Below, piece after piece: positions 1-9,624 of a DNA stretch of 64,000 bases (positions are counted from its first letter, which is position 1; the number at the start of each line of letters is the position of its first letter). Below the pieces are notes generated by a model. The model was not told where the DNA came from and made no database searches. It saw only the letters and a list, made by a program, of their open reading frames with translations. The stretch is from Neopestalotiopsis rosae (Eukaryota; Ascomycota; Sordariomycetes; Amphisphaeriales; Sporocadaceae). The stretch lies in the NCBI GenBank assembly GCA_023078685.1, contig JALGAS010000007.1, forward strand, positions 248,001 to 312,000, in the 5' to 3' direction. The translations under genes were made by a program, and so were the position numbers.

Positions 1-25
1 GCATAGCATATACTAAAATCTGCTA

Positions 26-1026
26 GTGTCAACACAAATGTGGTAGCAAGAAGCACGAGACGCATTGAAGATGAGGTTATCGAGCTGAAAACAGCAGTTA
101 CACAGCTTCTGATGAGACTGGAGACTGCCGAGGACCAACGCGCAGATCAGGACATCGTAATTGACAATTACAATCAGACAATGAGACGAGTCGCGCGTGG
201 TGCGGATTCTATCATCTCAGAAGCGCCGTGGGATCGGCCTCCATCTCCAAGTTTTGCCATGAGTTCAGTCAAGCTCAGTTATCAAACGGGTAGCTCGGGC
301 GAAAATCCCCGCTCGCTGAGCACAAAGAGATATTCTTCGAGTCGAGGGACAGCTTCTTTTTTGACTGCACCCGAGTCCAAGGTCGCATCGACTGTCCAAA
401 GCTTCGAAATATGCCGCACCCATGCAGAAACCACGAACACCAGGATATCGATTGAAAAGGGATCAATACCAGCAGAGACTACCTCAGTCAAGGATTCAGG
501 CGATAGAGGACCCGTGCAGCTATTTATAAAGGGTCCGTATGAGCGAACCCATGTCATGCGTTTTGAAATACCGCCAACAGTAGACGAAATATGTACCGAG
601 ATCCAACGTCGGGAAGGGGTCCCTCAAGATCGTCTTTCACTCAGATGCCAAGGCGTGGTTCTTCATCATGACCGTAGTACACCACTACGTGTGACTCATG
701 GCATGACTTTGCACGCATGCATCAACGCAAAATCATGGGTCGACCAAATACAACTCAAGGAGGAGATCATTGGTCGCATTAGTCGCGAACTGTTCTTGTA
801 TTACAGTGCCTTGTTCGCAGACGGTTCGATGTCACAATTTAGACCCAAGAGAGGGCTCCTGATGCTGAGGAAGCGTGGCCCTTATGATTCGCGAGCGCCC
901 TTGACTGCGAGTACTCGACGATCTCTTGGCTGGTTTTTCCTACAAGAGGAGGAGAATCAACGAACATACTTCGCAATCCTCGACAACTGGGTAAGAAGAG
1001 GCTTATCAAAGGCAAGCAACAAGTAA
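26..1026 (+). CDS. Ubiquitin-like domain protein, 3' part (5' end outside window)
   Basis: The reading frame is open from an apparent 3' splice site to the stop at 1024-1026, giving about 333 residues. A branch-site-like TACTAAA (11-17) is followed by CTAG at 22-25, and an in-frame stop lies upstream at 4-6. I therefore read this as an internal or last exon of a gene starting left of the window, not a gene starting at 40. The N-terminal stretch is charged and helix-like. A central segment (roughly residues 165-240 of the visible part), beginning near GPYERTHVMRFEIP and containing DEICTEIQRREGVPQDRLSL, has the shape of a ubiquitin-like beta-grasp domain. The C-terminus is basic. Similar fungal proteins are annotated only as ubiquitin-like domain proteins. 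No enzyme motif is seen and the function is unknown. Confidence 0.6.
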
Positions 1027-1098
1027 ATCCTCGTCGAAACTATCCAATTCTACTTAATATTCACTCTTGTTTCATTCGCCAGCTAAACTGAGAACAGA

Positions 1099-1280
1099 AT
1101 GGCAACCACCTTTGATTCGTGTATAAATCTGCAGTTCACAAAGAAGATCAACTTACACGTGCACTTCACAGCGCAGCGATGTTCCACTTTTGTAGACACT
1201 ATTCAGAGACTTGAGCTTGATTTGTAAGTACTACGGGAAGCAATCACGTCTTACAGCTAATGGATGTTTGCAGTGCATGA
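1099..1280 (+). CDS. Possible 43-residue spliced small ORF
   Basis: An ATG at 1099 opens a short frame that runs into a textbook intron at 1224-1273: GTAAGT donor, GCTAAT branch-like site and TTTGCAG acceptor, 50 bases. Splicing joins exon 1099-1223 to 1274-1280 and ends at TGA, giving 43 residues. The protein resembles nothing I recognise. It could equally be untranslated or decayed sequence. It is listed because the intron signals are unusually good. Transcript data would decide. Confidence 0.2.
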
Positions 1281-1415
1281 GCTGAAAGTGCAGTCATCCC
1301 GCGGCAGACCCAGGCAATCAGCAGTGCAATATAGAGTTTTGGCTCTGCCTCTAAGTCCATATTAGCGGGCCGTTGGACCTTCTTGTATATCTGACATACA
1401 TGCCTAACATTCAAG

Positions 1416-1442
1416 CTCCAAACCATCGCAAATGGTTTGGAG
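1416..1442. repeat. Perfect stem-loop, 11-bp arms
   Basis: CTCCAAACCAT at 1416-1426 and its exact reverse complement ATGGTTTGGAG at 1432-1442 flank a five-base loop. The hairpin lies between the end of the ubiquitin-like gene and the promoter of the SDR gene. It could be a 3'-end or RNA structure, a protein-binding palindrome, or chance. Confidence 0.6.
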
Positions 1443-1702
1443 TCATGAGTAACGTGTGTAAGCAAGAAGCCGACGCGGCCGGTTCAAGCTGGGTATAAAT
1501 ACACTGCCTCATGCGACAGGATTCATTATACAAATACCTACCTTTCCGATAATGTAGCATCGATACATCAAGTTTGCTGTGTCGCTCATCCCGTGACAAG
1601 GCCCTACAGCGACATCATAAAAACATTCTCTCACCCAAGCCTGGCTTCTGTTGTTGAGCGCACTCGGCTTTGAAGGCTTCCACTTTCATCCAATTACTCA
1701 CA

Positions 1703-2751
1703 ATGCCTCCCCCGAAAGGAATTAAGCCAAATCCACTAGAAGGCCCAGGTATCTGGCCCGAGCGAAATCGTGTTCCATAAGGTCCGGTGTCGAGATCAAT
1801 GACTAATGGCCATTGCAGCCGACTATGACATGACCGACGACGTGCACAGTGACACCTACCCAGCCATTGATCCGGCCAAGGCGGATTTCAAGGGCAAAGC
1901 CGTTTTCATCAGCGGGGCATCCAGGGGTCTCGGCCGCGCCATGTGCGTCTCCTTTGCCAAGGCGGGCGCGTCCATGATCGCCCTGGGTGCCCGGGGCGAC
2001 ACGTCGGAGACGCAGCAGGCCGTCAGGGACGCCGCGACGGCCGCCGGCAAGCCCGCGCCCCGCGTGCTACCCATCAAGTTTGACGTTGCCGACAGGGACA
2101 GCGTCGATGCCGCGGCGGCCAAGGTTCGAAACGAGTTTGGCCGGATGGACATTGTCATTGCGAATGCCGCCGTCCTCGAGACTGGCAAGATCGCCGAGGG
2201 GGACCCCGATGCGTGGGTCCGAACCTTTACAACCAACACTGTGGGCCTCTACCTGTTGTATCGATCGTTTATTCCGTTGATGCTCGAGGGGGGCGATAAG
2301 ACCATTGTCGCGGTAAGCAGTGTCGGCGGTCATCTTGTAGGACCGGGATACAGCGCATATCAAACCTCAAAGTACACAGTCTTGCGGCTGGCAGAATTCG
2401 CCTGCGCAGAGTACGGCGATCAGGGATTGTTGGCGTATTCGATCCATCCTGGAAATATTCCGACAGATATGGTCGGGGGCATGGAGGGGCTTCGGCCCGA
2501 ATTGAAACACGGTGAGTTCTATGCAGGCCTTGGTCGATTGTGTGCATAGATGTTGGATAAACTGATTTTGAGGCGCAGTATTTGTCGACACACCCCAGCT
2601 CAGTGCAGATTCTCTGGTTTATTTGACGTCAGAAAAGAGGGAGTGGCTTGCTGGAAGGTATATCAATTCAACCTGGGATTTACCTCAGCTCATGGCGAAA
2701 AAAGACGAAATCGTGTCTGGAGATAAACTCAAAGTCAGGCTCGTAGTGTAG
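1703..2751 (+). CDS. Short-chain dehydrogenase/reductase (SDR 1)
   Basis: Predicted NAD(P)-dependent oxidoreductase of 303 residues. Exons are 1703-1748, 1819-2511 and 2579-2751. Donors GTATCT and GTGAGT, the branch-like CTAAT at 1803-1807 and acceptors GCAG fit, and the lengths sum to 304 codons. Visible SDR marks are the cofactor-binding SGASRGLGRA, the structural IANAAVL, the catalytic Ser region VAVSSVGGH, the catalytic YQTSK and the following HPGNIPTDM. The third exon ends with a region containing VDTPQLSADSLVYLTS and GRYIN, a usual tail of this fungal subgroup. The unspliced open frame would start at 1806 and stop at 2549, losing both ends. The substrate is unknown. It lies about 4.4 kb left of the P450-rich block and may or may not belong to it. 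Confidence 0.85.
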
Positions 2752-4493
2752 AGTAGATGCCGCTGTAGCTTTATTCACGATTGAGAGAGCGGATGAGGAA
2801 TTATTCGCTATTTCGGCTGCGAACTTGTACCAATGATCTTGAGTTATGTAAGCTGTGCTTGAATGATGCTGGTTCCGAATAGTCTTGTTGATTGAGGATG
2901 CTGACAAACGCTCGTCAGGATATGTATATAGGAGAAATCAACGAAATGGCTTACGTACGAGCTGCAGCTTGGTTTTCAGCCAGAACGGCATTAAGAATAG
3001 TCAGCAATAAAACGTAGCGCGGTGCAAAGTCTTTGCCGAGCGCCAGTGACTCCTCTGTAGACTGTATAGCCACGTTTGTCTCAGGCCTTCCTGGTGGCGC
3101 AATTGTCGCAAATATGACAGTATCACTCTTCTAATCATTGGGCAAGTTGCGAGTATGTAAGAATGAACTCTATTCCCGTGATCCGTTAGGTCCTCGGAAG
3201 CGTTGAACAGGCACCAGTGACTTTAATCTGAACCGTCATCATGGTTGACCAGTGACCACGAAATGACGTGGAGGGAAGTGGGAATCGATCCAGAGTGTCG
3301 GGTGGACAACGTGGACTTTTCGCATCTATCAAATCACTAAACTTTGCGGGCCGCGCTTACATGCCTTGAGTTTCGGACGAAGAAGGACCAAAAATCCTGA
3401 TGCGCGCTGGCGGCTTTGGAGCTTCGCATTTTAGACAGGACCGAACGAACTTAGGACGTTGACATCTCAAACTCCAGACGGCCGATTGATAAGGTAAATC
3501 CGGAGCGGAGATAGTGCTTAAATACACTGTCGCACGGGATATTCAGTATGCCCCGGAATATTAAGTAATGATCAGCCTTATATGTGACAGGGTTTCTTTC
3601 TGATTTTCATATTAGCCAGGGGGAGATGTCGGCGAAAAGTCAGAGTTCGCACCGATGGGACCCCTGTCTGATCGGCTCGCGAGTCTGACTTTCGCCGACA
3701 TCACTACGACTCAGGACGGCGTGGCTGTCACTTACCCCATATTCAGCTAGTCTTTCACGCCATCGTCGAGATGATTGATCAGATATCCAGTTTACAAATC
3801 TGGATTCTGCACCAAGATCCCAGTTATTAGTCATGTACGTACATGGACACCCTCTGTCGTTAGCAGCAGTCTGGGCCCTGGACCAAAAGAAAAAAACGGA
3901 GCTACTCGGACGTATCTACACTATGGTCTCCGAATGTTCTGTCCTCGCACACGGGCGCTGACGTTAGCTCAGTCTGCGCGGCCTATTGAAAATAGCGAGA
4001 TCAGATTAAGCAGGCAGGCAAGCAGGGAGGAGGAGTAGTAGGAGTAGGAGGAAAGGGCAATGCGACTCGTGCCATTTGTATTGATATAAGTTGCTTGGCC
4101 TGCCTTCTTCATGCACTCGAGAACTCAAATCCAGACACCAATATACTCCAAACAAACAGTATACCTGTTCAATACGAACCATCTCGACCTTTGTATCTCC
4201 TTTACTAGACCATACTGGTAGACAATTATTAGACCAGATTCGCTGTACGACAATTGTACTCCAACCACGCAGATTCCCGCGCAACGATCTCGACACAAAG
4301 AAGTCTGGAACACGACTACCAATTGCGGAGGTCTCGTTCGATGCAAAAATTCGGCTGAAAACGTTCGACCATTTCATCTGCTGATCATACAATATCATCA
4401 ACCGCGATTTCGATTATTCTTCTCGAGCAAACACAAACAAACCATCAAATCAATTACACCTATCAGTACGAAAAAAAATTACACATTACCAAA
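2752..4493. other. Long intergenic stretch before the DUF3112 gene
   Basis: About 1.7 kb without a convincing gene; the open frames are short and lack family features. It contains the large inverted repeat at 3625-3702 and a purine-rich GGAGGAGTAGTAGGAGTAGG tract near 4026-4052. The last few hundred bases are A/C-rich, like a fungal promoter and 5' leader, and end in ACCAAAATG at the next gene. Confidence 0.5.
3625..3702. repeat. Large imperfect inverted repeat (about 25-bp arms)
   Basis: The left arm, from 3625 (GATGTCGGCGAAAAGTCAGA), pairs with the right arm at 3678-3702 (contains TCTGACTTTCGCCGACATC). There is one extra A and a few mismatches. Inside, CCGAT and ATCGG extend the stem. The result is a hairpin of about 78 bases in non-coding DNA. 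A MITE remnant, a small-RNA precursor or a structural 3' element would each fit. No target-site duplication is obvious. Confidence 0.7.
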
Positions 4494-5516
4494 ATGTCGT
4501 CCACCTCGGGACCACCTTACATGCCATCGATAGCGCAGGTTGGCGGCGTACCAACAGTCGGAATTGATGTGCCAATCTCAGCATGTCTAATCTTTCTGTA
4601 CGTCTGTCTAGCTGTTGTGCACATGACGATATTCCAAGTAAATTTGAGGCGTGAACACAAGTTCATCTTCTCAGCAATGCTCTTTGGTCTATCCGTGGCA
4701 CGCACAGCTGCCCTGACGATGCGCATGGTATGGGCGACACACCAGACCAATGTGCGGATTGCCATCGCAGCTGGTATATTGACCCAGGCTGGTGTGATTG
4801 TCGTCTTCATTGCCAACCTCTTCTTTGCACAACGTATTGTGCGCGCATATCACTCCAGCTTTGGCTGGGCTACGGGGACTCGCATCGTCTTTCGATTCCT
4901 CCTCTTTTCTGTCATTGCATGCTTGATCATGGTCATTGTGTGCACCATTCAGTCTTTCTACACCTTGGACACGAGCATCAGGAGCAAGGACCGAGATGTT
5001 CAGCTGACCGCGGGCACCTACTTGGCCTTCCTCTCATTCGTGCCCGCCCCGGCCGTCATCATTGCCGCTCTTATTCCCAGCAAGAACCACGTTGAGAAGT
5101 TTGGCCAGGGACGCTTCCGAACCAAGGTGATGCTCTTGGTCTTCACCTCGCTGCTCCTGACTGTGGGATCTGGCTTCAGAATCGGAACCAACTTTGCGGC
5201 TCGACCCATCACGAACCCTGCGTGGTACCACAGCCGAGCCTGCTACTACTGCTTCAACTATGTCATTGAAATCATTGTCTCGAGCTTGTACGCCGCTATT
5301 CGCTTTGACAGGAGATTCCACATTCCAAATGGCGCCAAGGGCCCTGGAGACTATGCCAAGGGCCAGCTTACTGTCAACACCGAGGCGGAAGCATTTGGTC
5401 CTCCCGCCGACGACAACACTGACGAGGAGACGGTGCAGGGAGAGCCTACGTCACCTGCAGAGAACTCGGAGAAGAGATTCGGGGCTGGCAGAGACACGGC
5501 CGGCACGATTGTGTAG
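4494..5516 (+). CDS. Seven-helix membrane protein, DUF3112 family
   Basis: Single-exon protein of 340 residues starting at ATG in an ACCAAAATG context. About seven hydrophobic segments are visible (for example VPISACLIFLYVCLAVVHM, GILTQAGVIVVFIANLFFA, FLLFSVIACLIMVIVCTI, TYLAFLSFVPAPAVIIAAL, VMLLVFTSLLLTVGSG, YYCFNYVIEIIVSSLYAAI). A hydrophilic acidic C-terminal tail of about 55 residues follows. The charged loop NLRREHK and the Asn/Tyr-rich last helix match the fungal DUF3112 family, often labelled family C-like GPCR proteins. No ligand or G-protein coupling is established for that family as far as I know. It probably sits in the plasma membrane or an endomembrane. A link to the neighbouring metabolic block is unproven. 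Confidence 0.75.
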   Translation: MSSTSGPPYMPSIAQVGGVPTVGIDVPISACLIFLYVCLAVVHMTIFQVNLRREHKFIFSAMLFGLSVARTAALTMRMVWATHQTNVRIAIAAGILTQAGVIVVFIANLFFAQRIVRAYHSSFGWATGTRIVFRFLLFSVIACLIMVIVCTIQSFYTLDTSIRSKDRDVQLTAGTYLAFLSFVPAPAVIIAALIPSKNHVEKFGQGRFRTKVMLLVFTSLLLTVGSGFRIGTNFAARPITNPAWYHSRACYYCFNYVIEIIVSSLYAAIRFDRRFHIPNGAKGPGDYAKGQLTVNTEAEAFGPPADDNTDEETVQGEPTSPAENSEKRFGAGRDTAGTIV

Positions 5517-6093
5517 AGACAACGAGAAAAAGAATGAGCATTTTATAATGATACCCAATTTTCTTTAGTATTGTACAGCATTACAGCATCACCGGAAAGA
5601 ACTATAGACATAATGACAATATTCTACTCATAAGCGATTCTATTTAATATCAGACTGAAAACCAATGCCTATTACTTCACGTGCCAAGCTCCAATCAAGT
5701 TCAAGACGCGACCAAAAAGGGCAATGGACATCTGCTTGAGTACCAAGTCCCGATGAAAAAGAGATTAGAAGCTCCTTGTGCTATAGTATTATTTCAACAT
5801 GGAAGTCTGCGACTGAAAAATAGTTATGTCAAAGGCGCACCCAAGGTTCGAGACAGGCATTGTCCTTGAAACGGGTTGCATCATACACCAGCAATAGATC
5901 GCGGGCCGAAGCTTGACATGTCACGGCAACCGAGACAATAAAAGCCACGTATCTGAAAGGGTCTAATGTAGGAATTGTTTCAATCTATAGATTTTTTTTT
6001 TCCAATTCCGCAACGGTCTATCATCGCCTGTTCCCCAACACCAACATACACGCAGTAAGGATTGAAAATTTCCAGTGATTTACCTGGCTACAA
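5517..6093. other. Convergent intergenic spacer
   Basis: AT-rich 3' flanks of the DUF3112 gene and the converging gene at 6094-6687. It includes an A/T homopolymer run near 5991-6001. No gene or repeat is recognised. Confidence 0.5.
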
Positions 6094-6687
6094 TTATGAG
6101 TCCATAACTTGAAGCTCCTTGGTGATGCCTTGGATAGTCCAACAGTATATCGGGAAGTGCCACTCCTTCAATCTATCCTCCAGCTCTCTTGCCGGATCGA
6201 GCGGTGCTACCGTGACTCGCGGCAGCTCATTGTCCGCGGGCACGGGAATCCCCATGAGACGGAGAACGACGACGACGAGCCTTGTTGCATATAAGACATT
6301 GAACAGTGCGGCCTTCTCAAAGTCGATTGATATTCCCTCAATGCCGGCGTCGCTAAGGTCCCCCCAAGGCTTGGCATGATTCCAAAAGGCCGAAGAAACA
6401 TGCCAGGCCAGATCCTGCAGCTCGGCGTTCTTTTTCTTGTCCGGTTTCGTCTCATTTTTGATCGTGTCGTGACACTTGCACTTGTGCGTGTGGTCAATCT
6501 TTTTCAGTTTCGACGTTTTCCTGTCGGCTTTCATGCGGTCGGTCTCGATATTTATCCTGCCCAGGCAGCTCGACTCGGGGTTTCTCACCAGCAGGGCCTT
6601 GAGCCTCGTCTTCTGGCCGTCTCCGTTTCTTTCGTATTGCGCCGTCACGTTCTCAAAGAGCTTCTCGACCGAGATGCCTGCACCCAT
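6094..6687 (-). CDS. Unrecognised basic protein
   Basis: Open frame of 197 residues from the first ATG at 6687. The frame stays open a little further upstream with no ATG before a stop, so a 5' exon is possible. The N-terminal half is rich in Lys and contains a KCKCH cluster. The C-terminal half has a hydrophobic stretch around NVLYATRLVVVVLRLMGIPV and ends near YCWTIQGITKELQVMDS. I recognise no family, signal peptide or catalytic motif. It is transcribed in the same direction as the P450 at 7192-8799 and lies about 500 bases beyond its stop. It could be a small accessory protein or an overpredicted frame. Confidence 0.4.
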   Translation of the reverse strand: MGAGISVEKLFENVTAQYERNGDGQKTRLKALLVRNPESSCLGRINIETDRMKADRKTSKLKKIDHTHKCKCHDTIKNETKPDKKKNAELQDLAWHVSSAFWNHAKPWGDLSDAGIEGISIDFEKAALFNVLYATRLVVVVLRLMGIPVPADNELPRVTVAPLDPARELEDRLKEWHFPIYCWTIQGITKELQVMDS

Positions 6688-7191
6688 TGCGGCGTTGGAC
6701 CAGTGGAGACTGGTGTGACTTCTTGATGAGAGGAGCTGGATAAGCACGAGCGACGAAGCTGTGGTGAAAGTTGATATGCTGGTTATGATGATTCAGACTA
6801 AGAGATATAGATATCCTGATGGACAATATTCTTTCCAGTCCTATTGAGGGTCTTATCCGTCGTTTATATGGGCCGGAATGCCCTGTCCGAGTTTACAAAC
6901 CCCACAAGACTACACTGAAGTCCGGCACAATGTGTTTATACAAGTCATAAGTGGCGAGCACAAGGGCTTTCACAAATCCGTCTTGTTAGTCTTGGCAAGA
7001 TTTCCAGGCTTTTGTGTAGAAACAGGCACAAGGTTGAGAAGCGGAAGAAAAAAGACATGCTAGCACATGATGACACAAAGTATAGTGGTTCAAAAGGACT
7101 TTTCTTTGTTCAAGAACGATGCATTGAATTACACAATCCAAAAGTCAGAATGGTACTATCTTCAACAAAGCCATTTTCTTTTGGCGGCCGT
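6688..7191. other. Spacer between the unrecognised gene and P450-1
   Basis: About 500 bases. It serves as the presumed promoter of the unrecognised minus-strand gene and the 3' flank of P450-1. No gene or repeat is recognised. Confidence 0.4.
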
Positions 7192-8799
7192 TCACCGCAA
7201 ATTTCCGAGAGTAATGTTGCAGTGATGCCCGCGAGGCGCGATCAAGAAATGCTCCTCCATGTCCATCACCTCATCAGGCATGTTGCTGCCCAGGCGTGCA
7301 CCCCGGCATTCTCTAAAGAAGAGGGCCGTGCCCAGGCGGAGCTCCATCCTGGCCAGGTGTACGCCCAGACATACCCTGGAGCCGGCACCAAAGGGGTGAA
7401 ATGCGGCTTTTTGTGCTGCCGTCTGCGGTTTTGTGAATCTCGTTTCGTCAAACCTAGAATTGATTAGTGATTTTTTGGACACTGCAGAGGAGAGACGTCC
7501 AACACTCACTTTAGGGGATCGGGGAATATGCTTGGATCACGATGCAAAGTAAATGCCTGTGTTGTCACCAAGGTCTGCGAAGGGAGGTAATGCCCAGCCA
7601 GTGTGGCACCGCCCTCTGGAACGACTCGAGGCAAGGCGCCGGGAGCAGCTCCGTAGAGTCTCAACGTCTCGTCAATCACCGCATTCAACAGAGGTAGTCC
7701 CTCTAGATCTTCGTCCTTGAAATCACTCGACAGCTTGCCCACTTCTTCCTCCAAGCGCTTCTGTAGGTCAGGTCTCTTCAACACCGCCCACACAAGATAG
7801 GTTAGAGTAATCGCTGTAGTGTCACTGCCGGCCACGATGAGGTTGGACGCCTCGAGTCTCACGCTCAGGTCGGTCAAGTCTTGCTTCTCTTGGGACTCGG
7901 ACTCGGCCAGCATCTGGCCAAACAGATTCTGGTTACCGCCGACCTGGCGCAAATTCGCGACCGCGCGACCGCCGGCCTCAAAGACGACCTCGTCGGACTT
8001 GAGAATCCGCTGAATCGCGGGGAGCGGCACGATGCGCAAGAGGGACGCCAGCCAGGGCAGTTCTAGCTTTAATCCCGACGACAGGAGCGCATTGGTCAGG
8101 GCGTCAATGTACTCGTTGCGGCGCCCGTGGCCCACCATGTCAAACGAGTCGCCAAAGGACAGGTGGGCAATCACGTCGGTGGCCATGAGCGTCCACCACT
8201 TGAGCACGTCGGCGTCCCTGCCCGCGTCGGCGTCGGCCCGGATCCTGGCGACGGCGCGCTCGGCGGTGCCGCGCACCACATCCTCCCAGTTCTTGCGCAG
8301 GGCCGAGTTGCTAAAGGGCCGGGCAAAGAGCTTGCGGCGCTTGGCGTGGGCGCGGGGGTCGCGCATGGCGAAGACGCCCGGCTCGTACCGGTCGGCCGAC
8401 ATGCCCGAGCCCTGGGCGTCGTACCACGCCGACTTGGTGAAGCCGCCGCCGATGCGGTGGATCTGGGAGAAGCCCTCGAGGTCCGCGACGGCCACCTCGT
8501 CGGGCGCGATGCGCACAATGGGGCCGTGGGCCTGGTGCAGGCGGTCGACGTAGTGGATCCTCGCGCCCGTGAGGATGTGAAACTTTAGGGGGAGTCGGGT
8601 GAAGCGAGAGTACCAGGGCCCGGGAAGCGAGGCGAGGGGCGATCGCAGCGCATTGAAAATGGACTATAGAGTCGGTCAGTCCTGTATCTACGTGACTAGA
8701 GCAAACATGGTTGAAATTCCATAAACTTACACGAAGGATAATGAAGAGCACGGCGCCCGCCCCAACCAGGACGGCCAGAGGTACTTGGGCTAAATCCAT
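7192..8799 (-). CDS. Cytochrome P450 monooxygenase (P450-1)
   Basis: Complete microsomal P450 of 494 residues in three exons: 8731-8799, 7510-8663 and 7192-7453. Exon 1 encodes a hydrophobic ER anchor (LAVLVGAGAVLFIILR). Exon 2 carries the proline-rich hinge LPGPWYSRF, the I-helix AGSDTT and the K-helix ETLR. Exon 3 carries the heme loop FGAGSRVCLG with the Cys ligand. The junction into exon 3 gives PLKFDETRF, a usual P450 sequence, which confirms the splice. The overall look (ARIHYVDRLHQAHGPIVRIAPDEV) resembles fungal P450s of toxin or sterigmatocystin type pathways, but the substrate cannot be read. It marks the left side of the metabolic block and points away from the Asp-box gene. Confidence 0.88.
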
Positions 8800-9624
8800 G
8801 GTGAAGAAACAGATAGTTGATGCTCAGATGTTGCCCGAATCTGAGTAGAAGCTTAAAGGCATCGATGTGGTGTTCAAAAATGGCAGCCTTTGACTTGACT
8901 TAAGTACAGCAGCACCGGTGTTTTGTAATTGCGACTACCCCAGACATTGGCGCCGGGTACGTCAACGACCCCGATGCGCCGAAACGATGGAAATGGTACT
9001 ATAGTATAGGGCCGCTTAGTGATGTATATAATTGGGGCAGGTCTCCTCAAACGTTCGCATTCGTGTTCAATTTACGGTCGTACACGATAGCAAAATGCGA
9101 AGGAGCGCTATAACGTCGGACCCCCGCCGCGGGATCTAGTGAGAACTGCCGGAAAGTGGAGGCTTGAACGCCGCCCACGAAATAGTGCCTATCCCCACGG
9201 ACTTTTTGTTCCAATCGTCTTGATTCCAATGGTCAATGGTTCAATAATGGGTGGCATAGGCACTAAGCGGCCGGCAGAGGTTGAATTAGCAATCAAGCTT
9301 ATTGACTTGGATCTGATCATGAATTGTTTACCAAATAAGCTTACCTAAACCTTTTTACAGACTTTCTCTTTTTGTCAAAATTGTTTGTCATTATATGTAT
9401 TCAGACCTTACTGGCCCCTCACTCTTGCCAACATAGTGAATGTCTCTAAGCACCTCTGATCTCCAGGACAAGGGGCTGGCACATTAGTTGAGCCATTGGA
9501 TGACCTACTTCAAATCGTATTGAGTAATTTTCCTTCTCTATATTCACACGCTACGCGGCTGACTTATATACTCTTTTTGGAAAGCCTCCATTCCTTTTAC
9601 ACATTGCTCTCCCCCCCCCACCAT
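8800..9624. other. P450-1 promoter region with inverted repeats
   Basis: No gene. Two imperfect inverted-repeat pairs are visible. GGCCGCTTAGTG near 9010-9021 faces CACTAAGCGGCC at 9261-9272. AGTGCCTAT at 9184-9192 faces ATAGGCACT at 9256-9264. The segment also contains a run of nine C at about 9611-9619. Confidence 0.5.
9010..9272. repeat. Nested short inverted repeats
   Basis: Arms of 12 bp (GGCCGCTTAGTG and CACTAAGCGGCC) bound a segment of about 260 bases. A second inverted pair (9184-9192 with 9256-9264) lies inside. The size and layout recall a degenerate MITE, but no clear target-site duplication is present and chance is possible. Confidence 0.35.

Larger units (their letters stand above)
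1027..1702. other. Intergenic, with SDR promoter
   Basis: This gap holds the possible small ORF at 1099-1280, the hairpin at 1416-1442 and a TATA-like box (TATAAATA at 1494-1501). The box lies about 200 bases before the SDR start at 1703 and is a plausible core promoter. Nothing else is recognisable. Confidence 0.5.

Noticed and set aside
4494..5516. DUF3112 protein as a membrane-bound terpene cyclase that could be the missing core enzyme
   Set aside because: It is longer than Pyr4-type cyclases (about 240 residues), has the DUF3112 layout with a long acidic tail, and lacks recognisable cyclase acidic motifs.
5840..5860. GGTTCGAGAC resembling a tRNA T-loop
   Set aside because: No matching acceptor stem, D-loop or anticodon arm around it.
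8127..8588. Plus-strand open frames opposite P450-1
   Set aside because: They mirror the conserved P450 exon and have no motifs of their own.
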